A DNA stretch of 6,734 bases. Source: JANQLU01 sp964434955. Its GTDB lineage: Bacteria > Planctomycetota > Planctomycetia > Pirellulales > Pirellulaceae. The position numbers and the translations under genes are program-made. The first letter of the stretch is position 1. Every line of letters begins with the position of its first letter. This document shows positions 4,695 through 6,734 of this stretch, piece after piece. Location of the stretch: the NCBI GenBank assembly GCA_964434955.1, contig CAYSXI010000236.1:1-6734 (forward strand), given 5' to 3'. The notes below the pieces were generated by a model. The model worked only from the letters and a program-made list of their open reading frames with translations, did not search any database and had not been told where the DNA came from.

Positions 4695-6734
4695 ATGAAT
4701 TTGTTTCGACTTGCGATTCAAAGCTTGCGGTTTTTCTGGCGGCCCAATCTTTCGATTGTCCTGGGCGTGGCCGCGGCAACCGCCGTTTTGACCGGCGCAC
4801 TGATGGTTGGTGATTCGATGCGCGCCAGTTTGCGCGAACTGACTTTGCAGCGACTTGCTGGCGTCGATGAGGTGATTCGTGGCCGCTCATTTTTTCGCGC
4901 GAAACTTGCCGAGGAACTTGAGCAAACGGAGGCGTTTAAGGCCAACTATGAGAAGGCGGTTCCCGCAATCATGCTTCCCAATGGCTCGGTCCAGTTTGAA
5001 GAAGGCGATGATCCAATTCAGGTTGTCGGGGTTGGACTATACGGTTGTGGCCCGAATTTTTGGTCGCTCGGAATCGGAGATGAAACAGGAATTGCCCCGT
5101 TGGAAGGTGAGCAGGTCATTCTGAATCGGACCCTGGCCGATGAATTGGGCATTGATTCGGTCGACTCTGAAAACCCCGTTACAGTCTCCATTCAACTGCC
5201 AGTTCAAGGCCGAATTGCTGGCGACAGTCCGCTGGGTGAAAAAGAGGATCTGGTTGAGTTTTTGGGCGACCTCGAAGTCGTAAAGATTATCGATGACGAG
5301 GGCCTGGGGCGTTTTTCGATGTACCCAACTCAACTTCCGCCACGTAACGCATTTCTGCCGCTCAAGTTACTGCAGGAGATTCTGGGGCCCGACGAATTCA
5401 AGAACAAACAGGACTTCAATCAGGTCAACGTCGTTTTTTTGAAGGGCAAGAACTCGCAGTCACCGCCCGACGAAGGGTCCACGCAAGCACTCAAACAAGC
5501 ATTGCAACCAACGCTGGGAGATTTGGATATTCGCGTCAAGCGGGTCACCGAGACGTTCAAGCAAGGAGACAATGCTGAAAAAATTTATGACTATTTCAGT
5601 ATTTCTTCAGACCAGATGATCATGTCCGATCAGTTGTCGGAAGTAACCCGCAGCGCATTCCCCGAAGCCAAACCCGTTTTCACGTATTTGGCCAACCGGA
5701 TCGCTCTCGACAAACAGGATGCTGCCCGGCCCATTCCTTTTTCGATGGTTACGGCAATTGATTTCGACGACGATTTTTCGCCGATTTCGAGCGTGGACAA
5801 CAAGCCCATTCGGTCGCTTGGTGAAAACGAAATTGTTCTCAATCAATGGACGGCCGAGCAACTCAATGCGAAACCGGGTGACACCATTGAGCTTACCTTT
5901 TTCGAACCGGAAACCACTGACGGAAATGAAGTCGAACGGACGGTCAAGCTGAAGCTGGTAAACATTGCCAAACTCGTTCGTCCCGACAACGAATTTGGCT
6001 CAAATGCGCAACCGGCGCCTGTGGCGGTGCCCAAACCCACATTTTCAAAGCGACCAACGTTAGCGAACGATCCCGACCTGACTCCTGATGTCCCTGGTTT
6101 GACCGATGCTGAATCGGTCGACAACTGGGATTTGCCATTCGAGACGCCCGGCATTGAAGAAGAAGACAACGACTATTGGGACTTTTTCCGGACAACGCCA
6201 AAAGCATTTGTGTCGACCGAAACCGGTCGCAAACTTTGGAGCAGTCGATTTGGATCGACAACGTCGTTTCGAGTGAAAGTTCGCGGGCGAGATGAAGAGC
6301 AAATTCGCAAGATTCTTCAAGATGAAATTGCCGGCTCTGGCAAATCGGACTTTAACTTGGACGTCATTCCGGTCAAACGGCATGGACTAGCGGCATCGTC
6401 CGGCTCAACGCCATTTGATGTTTTGTTCCTTTCATTGAGCATGTTCGTGATCGTCGCCGCGTTGATTTTGGTTTCGATCTTGTTTCGCCTCAGCCTGCAA
6501 CAACGGCTCAATCAACTTGGAATCCTCTCGGCTTCTGGCTTGCGGCGCGGCAAGATCATTCGCGTTTGGACGATCGAAATGAGTTTCGTTTCGATGCTGG
6601 GCGCCGCGATCGGAATTCTCTTGGGCGTCAGCTATGCCTGGCTCATGATTCTCGGCTTACAAACATGGTGGGTTGGGGCGATCACAACACCATTTATCCG
6701 ACTTCATGTTGGGTGGGTTAGCTTGGCAGCCGGC
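4695..6734 (+). CDS. FtsX/MacB-type ABC transporter permease (partial, runs off the window)
   Basis: Frame 4695-6734 is open for 680 codons without a stop and is cut by the window end. It begins MNLFRLAIQSLRFFWR, followed by membrane helix 1 (about 19-39) and GDSMRASLREL. A very long extracytoplasmic domain (about 41-573) comes next. Helix 2 is at about 576-600 (VLFLSLSMFVIVAALILVS) and helix 3 at about 629-655; the sequence ends at the start of helix 4. The cytoplasmic loop between helices 2 and 3 reads QLGILSASGLRRGKI, the FtsX-domain coupling pattern. The outer domain holds two MacB-PCD-like motifs, VILNRTLADELGI (141-153) and IVLNQWTAEQL (380-390), plus an acidic Pro-rich stretch at about 440-505. 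It partners the ATPase encoded 16 bases upstream. Only a weak GAAAG (4681-4685) resembles a ribosome binding site, so coupling to the ATPase gene is likely. Confidence 0.93.
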   Translation, partial: MNLFRLAIQSLRFFWRPNLSIVLGVAAATAVLTGALMVGDSMRASLRELTLQRLAGVDEVIRGRSFFRAKLAEELEQTEAFKANYEKAVPAIMLPNGSVQFEEGDDPIQVVGVGLYGCGPNFWSLGIGDETGIAPLEGEQVILNRTLADELGIDSVDSENPVTVSIQLPVQGRIAGDSPLGEKEDLVEFLGDLEVVKIIDDEGLGRFSMYPTQLPPRNAFLPLKLLQEILGPDEFKNKQDFNQVNVVFLKGKNSQSPPDEGSTQALKQALQPTLGDLDIRVKRVTETFKQGDNAEKIYDYFSISSDQMIMSDQLSEVTRSAFPEAKPVFTYLANRIALDKQDAARPIPFSMVTAIDFDDDFSPISSVDNKPIRSLGENEIVLNQWTAEQLNAKPGDTIELTFFEPETTDGNEVERTVKLKLVNIAKLVRPDNEFGSNAQPAPVAVPKPTFSKRPTLANDPDLTPDVPGLTDAESVDNWDLPFETPGIEEEDNDYWDFFRTTPKAFVSTETGRKLWSSRFGSTTSFRVKVRGRDEEQIRKILQDEIAGSGKSDFNLDVIPVKRHGLAASSGSTPFDVLFLSLSMFVIVAALILVSILFRLSLQQRLNQLGILSASGLRRGKIIRVWTIEMSFVSMLGAAIGILLGVSYAWLMILGLQTWWVGAITTPFIRLHVGWVSLAAG

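Overview
The window looks like chromosomal DNA from a member of the Planctomycetota. The evidence is a DUF1559 protein with a type IV pilin-like N-terminus and an H-X9-DG motif, next to a PEP-CTERM secreted protein. A ribosomal protein S18 gene stands apart from its usual partners, and several genes lack a clear Shine-Dalgarno sequence. Every gene I can support is on the + strand. I see no tRNA, rRNA, CRISPR array or insertion sequence.

Layout. (1) Positions 75-1901 hold a PEP-CTERM secreted protein, a very stable UUCG hairpin, a DUF1559 pseudopilin-like protein, and a 51-residue Cys/Lys-rich small protein at 1746-1901. (2) Positions 1947-2402 form a compact rpsR (bS18) unit with its own sigma70-like promoter, two palindromes in the 3' UTR and a strong intrinsic terminator. 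(3) Positions 2461-3868 hold a hotdog-fold acyl-CoA thioesterase followed by a six-repeat prenyltransferase/squalene-cyclase-like protein. The latter seems to have lost two of the three zinc ligands of true protein prenyltransferase beta subunits. (4) From 3986 to the window end lies an ABC exporter pair: a LolD/MacB-type ATPase and a large FtsX/MacB-type permease. The permease is open for 680 codons from 4695 and is cut off by the window edge.

How they may work together. The PEP-CTERM and DUF1559 proteins both carry export signals and probably act at or outside the inner membrane. The ATPase and permease almost certainly form one mechanotransmission-type transporter, since the genes are 16 bases apart. 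The thioesterase and prenyltransferase-like genes run in the same direction just upstream of it, which allows a shared lipid or isoprenoid-related role, but this rests on proximity alone. The less ordinary items are the small Cys-rich protein, the zinc-less prenyltransferase-like protein, the duplicated motif in the permease's outer domain, and several repeats in the intergenic gaps.
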